DNA of 64,000 bases, from the NCBI RefSeq assembly GCF_021134715.1, contig NC_060024.1, positions 8,618,001 through 8,682,000 of the forward strand, written 5' to 3'. The notes under the pieces were generated by a model. The model had not been told where the DNA came from. It was given only the letters and a program-made list of their open reading frames with translations, and ran no database searches. The DNA is from Daphnia pulex (lineage: Eukaryota > Arthropoda > Branchiopoda > Diplostraca > Daphniidae). The translations under genes were made by a program, and so were the position numbers. Positions 10,624-24,051 of this stretch are shown here, piece by piece (position 1 is the stretch's first letter; the number at the start of each line of letters is the position of its first letter).

Positions 10624-13600
10624 ATGGCCCAGCTGTTGGCTTCCAGCATCACTTGGATCTGGATCGGCACTTTCTGCTTCACTGCTACCGCTCCTTTGAT
10701 TGCTGGTGAGTTTATCGCCTTTTCTCAGTCTCTCTCTCTCACTGCTCTCTGCTTTGTCGTCCCACATTGAGGAATCGGCAGCATGGCCGATTTTAATTGG
10801 GACGGGCTCAACTTTAGCCGGCGTTCACGCGCCACTGAAGGTGGCAGAGACTCTAGCACTGAAGACTTTTTAATGCTCCGGGAAATTTCCCAGCAACGGC
10901 GACAATTTAAAAGATTTATTTAAAGACTTCCGCGCGAATTTTGTTTGAATTTTTTCAGCATTTTTAAACTTCAACCTTTCTCTCTCTCTATTTTGTTATG
11001 TAATTTTATTTTTATCTTTTTTTTTTGTAGCGGGTCGTGTTCATTCAGATGGCACCAGTTGGGGCTTCGAACCCGAATTCACTGACAGCATGACCAACGT
11101 GACAGTTGCCACTGGCCGGGATGCGGTACTGAGTTGCAGCGTTACCAATCTTGGTGGACACAAGGTAAAAAGAATTTGAGAATAAAAGAAATCCTTTGAG
11201 CTCTTTTTTTTTCTTATATTATACACTGCCGGCACACATATACGAGGTCTCTATAGATTATAGATGGACGAGTAGGTCCATCGCGGATATATAAAATATA
11301 CGGCAACCTTATCCAACTAGTGTGTATATACAGTCAGTACAGTATATATAATACATATAAGATGGAGCCAACCGTAATGGATTGTGCTGAGCGCCGGTTA
11401 TTGGATCGCAATAGTGTTTACCGTAAAAAATCGACTTGCGGTCAAAAACCATTGCGGTAAAGTGCTTCTTCCTTTTTTTTCCTTTTTTTTTCCCCTTTTT
11501 TGTTTGTTGAAAAAGTTCACTGGGGATTTGAGAAGGGCGCCCATATTCGTCTTTGCGGGTGTGTAACTGTTTGCGACAGAGCCCTTTGATCTGACCTCCT
11601 CGACCGTGTTGTCGCTGTCCGTTTCCGGTCATTCACATATTAGCCATTGATTTGATTGCTTCCTATTTTTTCCCTTCTTCTTCTTCTCTCAGTCAAAGTC
11701 TTTCGTTTTTCTCTGCTCTCTTTCAAATCCAATCAGTGTAGGTGTAACAAACAGTCCGCGTTTGTTCATAACGAATGATTGGATTTTTAGACTGCGTTAA
11801 TCGTGCGTACTCTATGGAAGACTGAACATTTTGTGTGCAATAAGACGCGGTAAAAGGAGTTGCCCTCGCCCTTTGTCTAATACGATTTTCCTTTTTTTTT
11901 TGTTTTTTTATTTGTTTGTTTGTTTGCCGTGTTTTCTGGTTGGCGTCTGTGTGGGTGTTTGCGGCGGCCCGGGGTATTGTTGGTCTGTGAACGGACGATA
12001 ATAGGTCGGTTGGGTGAAAGCCGACACCAAAGCCATCCAAGCCATCCACTTGATTGTAGTGACGCACAATCCGCGCGTTTCGGTCGAGCACATCGGCTCC
12101 AGTCAGTGGAAATTGATCATCAAGAACGTCCGCAAGGAAGACGCCGGGTTCTACATGGCCCAAATAAGTAAGTCCGTTTTTACAGCACACCCTCCCTCCT
12201 CATCTCGGCAAGCAAGCCTATTTTGTGAGTCCTTTTTATTAATTTCCTTTCCGTCATTTCCATTCTTTTAAGACCCTGTACACTTCCCCTTTTTATTGCG
12301 CCCTTGTTGCCCATGAAAATGTACATATTTATTTATTCATCATATAACGACCTTATTCTCTCCCTCGCTAATCACGCGCTAACTTGCAAATGACGCCCGG
12401 AAGACACCGACCCCATGAAGAGTCAGGTAAAACCTAATTTAAGCTATACAATGATGCCTCGTTATTTATTCGTTTCATTTCTCGTGATTTTGCAATGCTA
12501 TACGATGAAATTCAAATTGTCGTCATCGAATTTTTAAAGTTACTGGATCCGTTTTTGACCAAAGTATTTGTGGCTTCCATCTGTCGAGCTTACGTACATC
12601 AATAACGCAAACGGTAAATCTGCAATTCTGATTTCAGGTGACTTACCTTGACGTGACAGAACCGCCGGACATTATCGACGAGCGGACGCCGGGCGAATTG
12701 CGAGTTCGGGAGAACGAAGCGCTCAAGTTGACATGCGAGGCCAGGGGGAATCCCGCGCCTCGGATCACCTGGAAACGGGAAGACGGTCACGATCTGCACC
12801 TGACCAGTCGAGACGAACATAAAGGTCAGTATTCAGTAGACGTATATGTACACAGAAATGAGCGGATAGATTTGTGTGACTATTATTCATTATATGCACC
12901 GCGGGGTGGGATCAAATGGAAATATGAATTCGTGCAGTATATAAGGACGTTCAATGTAGACGCTGAGAATTTCCACATGTGCGTCTGCATATTGCATAAT
13001 ACTAGGCTGTCTCTTTTGTCGATGGAAAATGGTGTATGTGCAGGGACTGGAGGGTCCTTTCGGAATAAAAGTCACGGAGGCCCGTCTGTCTACAGCGTCG
13101 ACGGCGAAACATTGCGGATCAACCAAGTCTCCAAACGCCATATGGGCGTCTACTACTGCATCGCCTCCAACGGCGTCCCGCCGTCCGTCAGCAAGCGGGT
13201 CGCAGTCACCGTTTTGTGTGAGTTCATTATTCGTTCATATCTGATTTATTTATTTCCATCGTTTTTCGTTGTTTATCTGGGATGTGTTTAGTGAGATTTT
13301 CAGGGCTCCTGTCTCGCCACATTCCCATAACCAAACCACCCGCATTTGATCGGGTGGAGAAAGGCGGGATGGGGGGAGTTTGGTTTGGTTGTGGATTGGA
13401 TGATCGATATTTTCTATAGGTAGTCAACGAAGAGGGCGGAATGATTTTGGCCCTTTTTTATTTTATTTTGTCTTCGTCTTCGGCCTCTTTCAATGTTGTA
13501 TAGCTCTCTGTGCGGTTCGTTGCTCCCTCCCTCTTTCTCCCTCTATCCCCCCAGCCCACCCATTTTCAATCGCCAAGCCTCCCGCGCGCTCCCCTGTCGA

Positions 13601-14808
13601 TGCGTCGTGGAGGGAAGCGTGAAGGAAACTAGCGGGCGCCACCGCCACCAGAAAAGAAGGAAAAAGTCTACGCGACCAACGACGACGACGACGGCGACGA
13701 CGGCGAAGAAGAGATTATATTGATTTGATGTGATTACCTTTTTTTTTTCTTTTCTTCTTTCTAGTCGCTCCGACAGTAACGGTGGACAATCAAATTGTGG
13801 GCGTGCCTTTGGGGAACAACGTGACTCTGGGGTGTATCGTCGAATCCTCTCCAAAATCGATCAACGTCTGGTACAAAGATGGTAAATAGCCCGGCAGCAG
13901 CCTCATTTCTTTTGCACTCACTCAATCTGCATTCCTCATTCTCGTCTTTTCGCCTTCATTTCTCTGAAGCAATTCCCCCCTCCAATGCTTTGATTTCTTT
14001 CAGCGCCCTGCTCAAGTGACCCGTAACCTTCTCGCTTTGTTTCAAATTGGATCGACAAAAGGAAACACTTTTCTTTTTTTTCCATATTGGACCATATTTG
14101 CTGCCCCGACTTGATTATCATCCTGCAACTCGAATGATTTTTCTTTTGTCTTTTCTCAAAACAGACAAAATGATAGCCAATAGCAGTCGACTGAGTTACG
14201 AGGAGAAGGTCGAATCGTCCTATCGAGTCCGCATGATCCTCACTATTGGACACTTCCGCAAAACGGATGTTGGCAAATACGAGTGTCGTTGTAGAAACGA
14301 GCTCGGAGAAGCCGAGGGAACCATCAAACTGCACGGTATGATATCATCGACGGAATATTAACAATTTTGGCTGAATTGATTTATTTATTAAAATTTAGAT
14401 TTGAAGCCGCTGATTACGACGACGACGACGACTCCGCCGCCGATTTTTATGATGGGCGAGAACGACATCTACCCGCTGATCATCGGCACGACGGCGTGGA
14501 CTCACGTCCTGCAGCGGGATCGAGTTTTGACCACCACGGGCCGGCCTCAAGATCGTCCCGACAGCGTCGGCGATCTGCCGACGCAGCCGATCGGCGACGC
14601 CGAATTCCTTCCGGCCGGATCGGCATCCAGTAACAACCACAACCGACACGGTCACGAAATGATGAAGGCCACATTGCGACCGCGCTCGGGAGGTCACTCT
14701 TCCTCTGCAGCCTCGTCCACCAGGTTGGCCGTCGGCCGTCAATCCGCCGTGAGCGCAGCAGCCGTTGTCATGATGACGGCCACCGTCATCGCCCTGGTGT
14801 TGTCATAA
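10624..14808 (+). CDS. Lachesin/DIP-like GPI-anchored immunoglobulin superfamily protein
   Basis: Nine exons join in frame to 487 codons including the stop: 10624-10705, 11031-11164, 12005-12167, 12404-12426, 12638-12824, 13044-13217, 13765-13881, 14165-14335 and 14399-14808. All junctions are GT-AG. Residues 1-28 are a signal peptide (ATG at 10624). Ig1 spans ~46-140, with C63, W75 and the family motif NTDPMKSQ (127-134) encoded by the 23-nt exon. Ig2 spans ~144-255 (C167, W179, C235 in YYCIASNGVPPSVSKR). Ig3 spans ~257-350 (C278, W290, C334). A Thr/Pro linker and a 135-residue tail end in a hydrophobic stretch (about 465-486), typical of a GPI-attachment signal. This arrangement matches the lachesin/DIP/IgLON-type neural adhesion proteins. 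Oddities: the second Ig1 cysteine is A124 (YMAQ instead of YMCQ), and Ig3 has an extra C336. Likely N-glycosylation sites include N50, N204, N273 and N299. The family is clear; the exact orthologue is not. Confidence 0.9.
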
Positions 14809-17800
14809 CAAAACCCCCGAAAATCTGTTACCGTTACTCGCACTCTATAGCTATATATAACGCTATTTGTACGATATGTCATCATCATCCGCCAAGACAA
14901 CTGATTCATCACTCCTCTCCTCTTTTGATTGTGTCGAGCCTTTTCCCGCCACCAGATCCGGCCACACATGAACAGTGACAGCGTTATATCGGACCATGCA
15001 ACATGAAGCAACCGACAACTGGCGTACAGTAGTGCCATCAATGAGTTGGGGGTCACCGAGTTTATTATATCAGCGCAATCAAAGAAGGTATCGATATATT
15101 ATTAATTATGCGCGCAGCCATCGTCGTCAAATTTGGACAGTATTAGGGAGAAACAACCCGGAGAAACGCCGTGCATTTTATTTGCCGTAATGTTAGCCGC
15201 GTTTGTTTTTTCCCCCGGTTTGGCTGTGTTCAGCTGGTGCTGTACTTGTACATTCATAAATCACTTCTCCTTCTCTCTCTCTTTTCTCTCTCCATTTCTT
15301 TGATTCTCTCCGGAGGACAAGAAAGAAGAGTTGCTTCTCTTCATACTTTATTATTCGAGATTGTGCGTAGCACTTTTGCTCGATCACCACACACATCAGC
15401 ATCAACCAAACCATTTCGATTTTAGTGGGACCGCGAAGCGACAACATTTCGATGACGTCGAAAATTTTTATTTGACTACTTTAAATACGGCGCCCTTTTT
15501 TTAATTTACCCTTCCATTGCCACTCGTCGGTTTATCTTGTTCGTGCCAGTTTGGGGAAAAAAAACTCAACACATCTGGGCATGTTTTGAGAGAGAATGAT
15601 GCCAATCGCTAATAGTCCCGTGTACAGACAAAAGTATATTATTCAGTCTGTACTTATTAGACATTGAATTGGCGCGTGCGATTTGATCCTCATGTACAGT
15701 TATAAAATCATCGTCGCTTCTCTCTTTCTCTCTCTTTCTCTTTGTGTTGTGTAGACTTGTTCTCCTCGTCCCTTGTTATTCTTGTAATATATCAAAAAAA
15801 TCTCTTTATATCATCTGTTTGTGTTGGTGGTTGTGTGTTGCTGATGGCTGTTCGGTGGTATAGCAGCAGCAGATTGGTGGGACAGAGGGATAGCTATATG
15901 TAGTGGGAACTACCCTACAAGGAGTATATATATAGTAAGCATGCCGCCTAAAAGGTTGGGCCCCGGCTGGATCATCGATATAATAACGTCACCGAAAACG
16001 GCCATCTTTCATCAGTTGATTGCTTTTACTCAGTGACTGGCAGAACGGACAAACAATAGCCGCACGGGTCGGGAGCGCTCCTGTCGCCGCTCCTTGCCGA
16101 CACACACACACACACTGCTTGAAGGGGAAAGGGGGGAGGAGGGGGCTGAACAAAAGGAAGAAAAAAAAAGACGCAAAACTCTTTAAGTACAATATATATA
16201 TTACTTGCTGCTGTATAGATGGAAGAAAAAAGAGAAGAAGACAAATTCGACAAATTCCTCCCTTTTCTTTCTCTTTTTCCTTGATTCTTTTTTTTCCTTC
16301 TTTCCTTGCTTCCTTTCTTTAGTTGCTATTCAGTCGAGATGGGAGACTTCAATCCATTAGACCGCATCGTATGCTCTCTCTCTCTTATATTGTACAAGTC
16401 CTTATGGCGTCTTTTATAGCAAACCCAAATTGTATGGAAAAAGAAAAAGATCCCACCGCTGTACCTATGTATGCTATAAATATATATATATATATAATAA
16501 TACTGCTCTTGCTCTTGGCCGAGATGGAAACAAGAGGAGAAGACGAACGAGAGTCTTGACAACTCGAAAAAAACAAATACACTCGATATCAAAATCGTCC
16601 CTCGTGTTCATCCTGCCCTTTTCACTTTTCGCCATCAAAGGTATGTCTATACACACACAGACAACGCAGCAGTTAATGCTCCTATAGAATGCACACTGTA
16701 TAGGATTTGAGCTGGTGTCTTTGTCACATGTATGTATACATACGGAGTTGGAAATCCGGGTCGGATAAGTGGGCATTATAAAGACTCTTTTGATTTCACT
16801 TTCTTCTTCTCTTTTATATTGTTCTCTCAAAAACATTAATCTTGATTTTGTAATCCGCAAATTTAGCGGAGGATTTCTTTCTGAGCGACGACGACGACAT
16901 CATAGGCAGATCTCATTTTATATTACCCACGTGCTGCTGGTATAGACTACTTATCGTGTTGACTCTCGACTTGAGAGCCGACGCGGTTGCCGCTGTTGCT
17001 ATACCCGCTCGTGAGGAGGAGCGCTACATATAATACAGGCCCAGCAGAAAAATGAAAGAAAGAAAAAAAGAGTGTTTTGCGGGGGTGCGAGATCAGAAGA
17101 GCCGAATAGAAAGAGAAATAAGAGGGAGCGCCATCAAGCATGAGAAAGTGAGAGAGATGAGGAGGACGTTGCTGGCTGCACTGCTGCTGCCCTATAGGTT
17201 ATACTTGATGAAAGAAGGAACGAAGCAACAGAGGATGTCTATACCAATCTATATACTGTATAAAGTACATCTATATATATAACCTTGTGTTATCTGGCCG
17301 TTTGCTAATCAATCGAGAGAAGACGACGAGAGCGCGCCAGCCAATCGGCTAATGGAATATGTATAAGATATTCTTTGGGCGCCAATCTAATATAACCGGA
17401 CTGTTACGTCGCTAGTCAACTGTGTGCGCGCTGTGTGTACAGGAGGGCGGAATAGAGGAAAGGATAGGCCATTCTCTCCTCTCCTGCTGCTGGATGGCCA
17501 CACAATAGAGCGCAGGAGAAAAGAGACTCGACGCCATCCATTCCGCTTCATTGTAGAGTCGACTGGCGTTGCGTCGGGGGAACTCTGTTTCTAAACACAA
17601 CCGCAAAAAGAAAAAAAAAGGAGGGAGAAAAAAAAAGGAAAGGAAAGAGAATGATCTAGTATAATATAAAGCGAAAAAAGGAAAAATGAAGGAAAAAAAG
17701 GAAAACAGAGAGAAAGGTTATATAGGGCGAATGTGGGCAACTAAGAAACAGCAGGCGCGGACGCCGCCCCTGACTATATACCAAGTATGGTATGGTCACA

Positions 17801-20800
17801 GCTGAGGCATCTGTTTGTTTGTCGTGGTTGTGGTGGTTGGGCTGTTGCAGACCGACTCGTTTATCTGACACACACACAAAAAATACAAAAAATAAAAAAA
17901 TAAGCAGGGCCGGTAAAGAAGGAGAGAATGAGCATCGGGGCATCGCAGAATCGGGACTTTGCCGTGTTGTGTGCTGCCGAGAGAAGAAAATCCGGGAAAT
18001 CCGAAAGGAGAGTGTGCCAGCAGCGCGTTCGGATGACTGAGCATCCATATATACCGCCGCGACTGTAGATTAACATTAAGGCCGACAAGACGAATGAAAC
18101 CTATTGGTCCTGTGTGATGGGGAGAGCCACCAGCCGACCCACAGTAAATGCGCGGGGCTGCTGGCCGAACAAAACTATAGATGTGGGAAGCGGTTGAGGG
18201 TGTGCTGCCTATTGCCTACATAGCCGCGCCTGTATAGCACGGGGCTTTTTATACAGTCAGCACAGCACCGACGACAATATATTAGAAAAAAAGGATATCT
18301 AATTGCTCCCTGTGTGTGTGTGTGTGTGCATGTGCTATGTGTTGGCTGTCGAGAGCGGAGCGCTCGAGTGTGCATGTGCGCGTGAGGAACGACGCTTGAT
18401 GAATTCCAGTGTAGCCGCCAGTTTCTGTACATGCGGCAGGGGGTGAGAGAGTCTATACTGGATAGTATGGACACAGATGTTGGCGGCCAATCCTCTGCGT
18501 CTAGCTGCTAGTGACTTGGCCACCAGCTGAGACAACCGACGGCGGCCGGCCGGCGCTCGCTGTGTCGATTGCCATTTATTTTGGTCGGTCGTTATCCGTC
18601 GGATTGTGACGACTGCGGTCGTGTACGTGTGCTGCTACGTGGTCGTTTGTGGAAACTCGGACGTGAAAACACCAGGCAAATAGTTATATTCCGGCGGCTG
18701 ATATTATTACACCCGAGATATTTGTGATTTCATGATCAACAACTAATAACTCGAGGCTTTTTATCGTTGGGGATTTGATTGATATTCAATAAACGAAAAG
18801 AGTTATGTCTTAACCAGCAGCTCCCGGTGCTAATGAATTGACGCTATCTAACGATATATGCCGCAGTAGTGTAACATTCGAGCGGGCTACAACCGATTGG
18901 ACATGCGATTTACAACTTGGTGTTAATGGTGTTTCCGCCGCATTTTCCCGCGGTTAGCGCTTTAATCACATTTCGGTGTGGGGAAGCAGAGAGAGAGAGA
19001 GAGAGAGAAAAAAAGGATCTAACGGCTCATGGATTGATGGATTCATCGCTAGATATATTATAGACATACAAAAAAAAAAAACGTTTGGCGCGTCTCGGGG
19101 GGGAAGTAAAAAGGAATAAGGACAAGAAGGGGGAAAAAAAAAAAGACTAATTATCTATGGACACCCGTGCTGCTCGTCAGCTCGTCCTTATCTCGTCCAT
19201 TTTTTCCCGTCGACTGGTTTCTTGGACCCACGCAAAATCAGTCATGGCAGCGCTCTTATAAATGCGTCCATTGACATGTGTATATAGAACTTGGATATAC
19301 GTCAACGACGACGGGAATGAGTGACTTTTATCGTCTCGTTTTGACATCATAGGCCTCATTAGTAACCGCGGACATAAATAAATGTTTCAAACCGCCGACC
19401 CCCTCCCACCCCCACCACTGGTTGTATAAGCCACCCCATTCACCGCTCACCAGCAGCACACGTCATCGTGTTTGTAATAAACCAAGGAGAGAGTTTTTGA
19501 AGAGAAGGAGATCTGATAATTGGATGGCAAGGGAGCAAGAGGAGCTGAGCCATTTTCCAATTCGAACTATTACAGAGTTTAATCACACAAAGTAGATTAT
19601 GTATATATATAGCAGCCGTCGTATTCTATATATATGTATATGGAGTGCCGTGTATAGTATAGTATATAGCCTTGTAGTTTTGAGACTTTGAGTCAATGTA
19701 CCAGCTCTACCGAGAACTTCTTCCCTGTCCGCTTTCTGTTTGTACACACAGAAGAAGAAGAAGCCGGAGCGAAATTCTGGCGCATCTAAAATATTGTGGT
19801 TCAGTATGCTACACGACGAAGCGGGCCAGCAACAGCACCAGACATGTATAGTATGTAGTAGCCTATACAGAGGCTTCTTCTTGAGCGGATTGATAGTCGT
19901 CCGGGATCTATCTTGCTGCGGTCGGGTCAAAGTTGACGTGATTAATAGCTGCCGATCGGCTTAAAGTCGTTTGGCAGATAGCCCCGCAACTGAGAGAACA
20001 AGAGTCTGGCTGTCGCATCTGCTTATTCGTTTCTAATATCCCGCTCCCTATTTATATATATTTCCCCTTTTTTATTTCCTATATAAACCGCAATCCATGG
20101 CGGTTAACTTTGATTCAATTACTGGGGGCGATCGGAATCGATTCCGACGGTGGATGTCACGTGGAGTAACTTGTTGTTTGCTCCTCCAATCTCTCGTTGT
20201 CGTGGTTGATATATGTCGCGTTGCTGTGGGTCTATCCGAGGGTTGAATGATTGACAGCTATGCCTGAAGAGGGGTAGAAAAAAAGGGTCACCGGCGTCAT
20301 GCATGGCAAGTATTAAGATCGAATAACACACCACACACCTCCGCTCTTTCCGTGTTGCTAGAGACGCCATGTATAATTAATATTGAGTGTCGCTAAGAGT
20401 TTTGACGGAAGTTTTTCGACACTATAGTTTACTAGGTCGGTGGATGCGTGAATCTATTGAAGTACCGTTATGAAGAACGCAACATATTTATTATTTCATC
20501 GTTAAATAAACGCAAAGAAAATTCTTTTTCTATCAGGGCATGGTAGATTGAAAAATCAAGGATTGTATGTAGATTGTAATATATACTGTATTCCATCGGC
20601 AATAAAGATTTGGTCAATATTATACGTCTAAATATAGAGCCCTTGATATGGGAGGGTTGGAGCCTGCTTTTAAACGTGTAAATTTGTTATTATGTAAGAA
20701 TGTAAAAGAGAGGAACAAAAAGCTTATGCACATTTGATTGTTCGCTCTCTTTTTTAACTCGTCTAACAATCCATTAAAGAGACTTTGTGATGCTCAGAGT

Positions 20801-21685
20801 TTTAGGGCACACACAGGGGGGTTTTCTATTGATGTGTTTGTATATATTCATTCGGAGGGGTTGGGCGGCAGGCGCGGCTTGCTGGTGGACTGATCGGATT
20901 TCAGAGCGCTCGTCAACAGCTTGGCAAACAACAGCCCTATATATATATTCAGGTCTATATAGGCCGCCTTCCGCCTCGGTTCCGTATCCGCACGACGTCG
21001 ATCGGCTAACGATTACTCTGCCAGCTGATGAGGGGGGACGTGAAAGGAAAGCTGCATAGATTATGACGATGCTTTTTTAATTACGAGCGGATGAATAATC
21101 CGTGAGCAGGGATCGCGACTAATAAGGGAGCAATTCGTGCGCCCACAAAAACACCCCAAAACAAGAAGAATCTCCAGCTTTTTCTGCTGATGGTGTGGTG
21201 GGATCAGTCGGATTAGGTATCCATTTCGAGTTCCGACTACATAGAAGGCTATAGAAGTTCCAATTTCTAGGTGACTCATCCAACTAACAAGAGACCAGAT
21301 GTCCAAGCAATACGAAGTAATATATACATTTTTTTTTCTTAACTGTTTTTTTTTGTTTCTTGTTTCCAATTATTCTATAGGTCATTTACAGTCCTGATAG
21401 TATTTAGTACATTATGTGGCTGTGGCACCACCAGTAAGCGCGCACTTGTCATTAATAAGTGCGCTCGCAATATAATATTGAGCCGACTCATTGCATCATT
21501 GTGTTCTACTTCTACTATAGCAAATTAATATTTTTGGTTTGCGTTAAAATATAGTAATTACATGATGGCACTTGAATCCGAGACGAAAATTCTGTACTCT
21601 ACAATTACGAAACAAATAACTACAAGTATCGTGCAATCGACTGTTCGCAAATGCAAGTGTTGTACCAGTTTCGATTTAACCGCCA
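14809..21685. other. 3' flank of the IgSF gene, no supported gene
   Basis: The proximal part is presumably 3'UTR, but I could not fix the cleavage site; a GT-rich stretch near 15820-15845 is one candidate. The rest holds microsatellites (AC near 16100, TA near 16480, GT near 18310, GA near 18990) and a GC-rich patch at about 18540-18680 that could be a promoter or 5'UTR of another transcript. A perfect hairpin has 8-bp arms at 21440-21447 and 21457-21464. The open frames in the region are short and mutually inconsistent. Confidence 0.4.
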
Positions 21686-21699
21686 TTGAAGCGATATAA

Positions 21700-22119
21700 C
21701 GTTTGCCGTTTGGCATTGCATATAGGAAAGGCGAGGAAAGGTATACATTACCAACCAGAAATTTGGAAACTCGCGAGAGAAGCTTATGTAAAAAGCCCAT
21801 CTAAGCCAAGAGAGAAATGCCGTTCTATGAACTCGATGCCATCAAGTCGATGGGGTCGAGTTATGTTCTTCCTTATGTAGATGCCAGATTGCCAGCATAG
21901 CTTTTTTAAACACATAAAAAAATAGCGCCTGAAAATAGCAAGGTGCTGGGTAAAGCCATACTTGAAATTTTATTGAGCAGGCAAATTGTCAGGGCCATTA
22001 ACTATGGTTATCCGTCTCATATAGCGGAAGATTCTCTCGGTAGCGACGCCGTCTTGATAGGTCGCTTAGGACATGCCTTCTTCAAACGCAATTCCGCCCC
22101 CTACAAACAAGAAAGCTAA
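21700..22119 (+). pseudogene. Possible decayed coding segment, unrecognised
   Basis: On the plus strand a frame reading KGIHYQPEIWKLAREAYVK stays protein-like until about 21808. It then appears to continue in another frame as EMPFYELDAIKSMGSSYVL and PYVDARLPA before a TAG near 21898. A second open frame from 21910 to TAA at 22117 reads VLGKAILEILLSRQIVRAI and later RLGHAFFKRNSAPYKQES. Base composition is richer in G+C than the surroundings. The minus strand also reads plausibly in parts, so the strand is not certain. I do not recognise the protein; a frameshifted gene or transposon relic is the best description. Confidence 0.3.
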
Positions 22120-22435
22120 GCAATTGTACCTACATTTTACGATGCAAACTGTTGCGGGGACCAAATATATATTTTTTAAAATTAGCCTGCTTAAATTTAA
22201 TTAGTTTGAAACATTTTAAGTGGAAAACAATTAAGACAGCAAATCAAACCTGTAAAGATTAAGTAGTAAGATAATAGTGCCCAAACCTATCAATTTGTTG
22301 TAAATTTCAAATGGATGGCGAGTGACACATAGTGTTGTCACACACCCACTAGGTGGCAGGATTTGTCGTCAGGCAATCAAGACGACGACACAAGCTAATG
22401 GAAGCCTTTAACCATGAAATACAGATCTGTATCTA

Positions 22436-23301
22436 TAGGGGAGACTGGAGTAAAACGGGACACCGGGTCAAAAGGGACAGTGGGGGGAAAAATAGTAAAT
22501 GTTAATAAAACTTTAAAATTTTTTAGTATGTTATGTAAATCTGTATAATCTACTTTGGCATGAAATTTGGTTGATTTTTGTCCATAACTGCATGAGTTAT
22601 TGACAAAACTAAAAAAAACGGTTTTTTTTTAGAAATTGTTGTCTCCGCCATTTTATGTTTATAGAAAGAAATAAACGCTAATGGCATGTAAATTTAATAT
22701 GGAAATGAAGCTGATTCATTTCTTGATCGTTTAAAACAAAAATTAGAATTTTAGATCAATTCATTTAGAGAGTATGAACTTTAAAAAAAAGAGTAATAAT
22801 CGGGAAATCGGGACAGCTGTTTTTGCCTAAAATGGGACAGTTACGGGCCAATCAGCGTACAGCATTTTAAAGAGGCTTGATTTCCTGACCTGGCAACGCA
22901 GGATATCCTACTGCTCCATAAGGAATTTTGTTATATAAGAAAAAAGGTTTATTAACAAAATAATCAAATTGAAACATTTATAAACTCAAAGAGTCTTGCA
23001 GTGGAACACTTTTTAAATTTTTTTAAATTTTATTAATGAATTTTAAGGCGAAAACGGAGGACGTCCCTTACCACCCACCCCAATGTCCTCACTTACCCCA
23101 AAAAATAGGCTCCTCCCATAAATCTGAGTAAACTTTAAAGGTCTTTTATGGGGAAATGGTTTATTATAAAATTATAAAAAAAATATGGGGGGTACATTAC
23201 AATAGGGAATACATAAAAAATTTTTTAAAGAAATTAAATGATTAGTTGGGGAGATATAGGGGGCAAACGAAAACCGCCCCGTTTTACTCCAGTCTCCCCT
23301 A
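22436..23301. mobile_element. Complete 866-bp non-autonomous element with inverted ends (MITE-like)
   Basis: The left end reads TAGGGGAGACTGGAGT followed by AAAACGGG. The right end is its reverse complement (CCCGTTTTACTCCAGT, then CTCCCCTA). The outer TA on each side can be a duplicated TA target, as in Tc1/mariner-type insertions. There is no transposase frame inside. Partial relatives occur at 2920-3345 and 27128-27800. Superfamily assignment rests on TA and length only. Confidence 0.75.
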
Positions 23302-23578
23302 CTTTCATTCTTTAACGTTGAGACCGATAACTAAATGGCTAAAAGTAAATGGCTTTGAAATTACTCTATATGATTGTATTTAAAGTTGACGAAGAAATGA
23401 TAATTTTTTTGTAATTTTAGAAGAAACGGTTTACTCTGTAACGAATTTTAAGTTTTAACAAGCGTTTTAACACACAAAGAGACCGTTTTGGGTGTTTTTG
23501 ATTTCGCGGAAATCGTCGCTGGGGGTTCTGAAAACTAAAAAATAGATGGTTTTGGTGAAAAATCTTTCGCTAAGTCGC

Positions 23579-23904
23579 TAGCTGCATAATCGTCGTTCAC
23601 TGATGTCGTTAATAGACATTGTGCAAAAACTATGTTGGGTACTGAACCATTTTTTGGAACTTCCCACGACAAAAAAAGAAAAAGGTTTTTTTTTACAAAG
23701 GTTAATTTCCTCTAGACTTTTAAAGTATTGCCACTTTCACGTAAATTGTGTTTATTCATTATCTATTTATTTTGAAATGTTTTGGGGCAGCAACCAAAAA
23801 AAAATTCTCCTCTGCACTGCCCGACCCCTTGACATCTCGTATTAATCATGCCTGCTTGCTGTCTAAAACAGCACCCAAACCCCCAAACCCCTACGTGTAA
23901 ATTA
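23579..23904 (+). repeat. Direct repeat copy 1 (~325 bp)
   Basis: It begins 'tagctgcataatcgtcgttcac' and ends near 'cgtgtaaatta'. It is nearly identical to 24052-24375, with 147 bp between the copies. It contains no protein-coding signal. A looser relative of the sequence just upstream (cgcttagtcg type) lies near 29560 inside the first mucin intron. Confidence 0.8.
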
Positions 23905-24051
23905 GTGGGAAGCCCGGATTAACGGAAGCCCTCCCCCCGTAGGGTCATGTGTGACACTGCAAAAATTTTAATTTTTTTAGCCATCGCGAGCCCTTTATTA
24001 TTTTAATATTGAAATAGAATATATAATATATAATATTGAAAACCGACCAGG

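Noticed and set aside
13493..13727. Short frames inside the intron before exon 7 of the IgSF gene
   Set aside because: They fall between well-supported Ig exons, are low-complexity (ACGACGACG tract), and inserting them would break the conserved Ig2-Ig3 junction.
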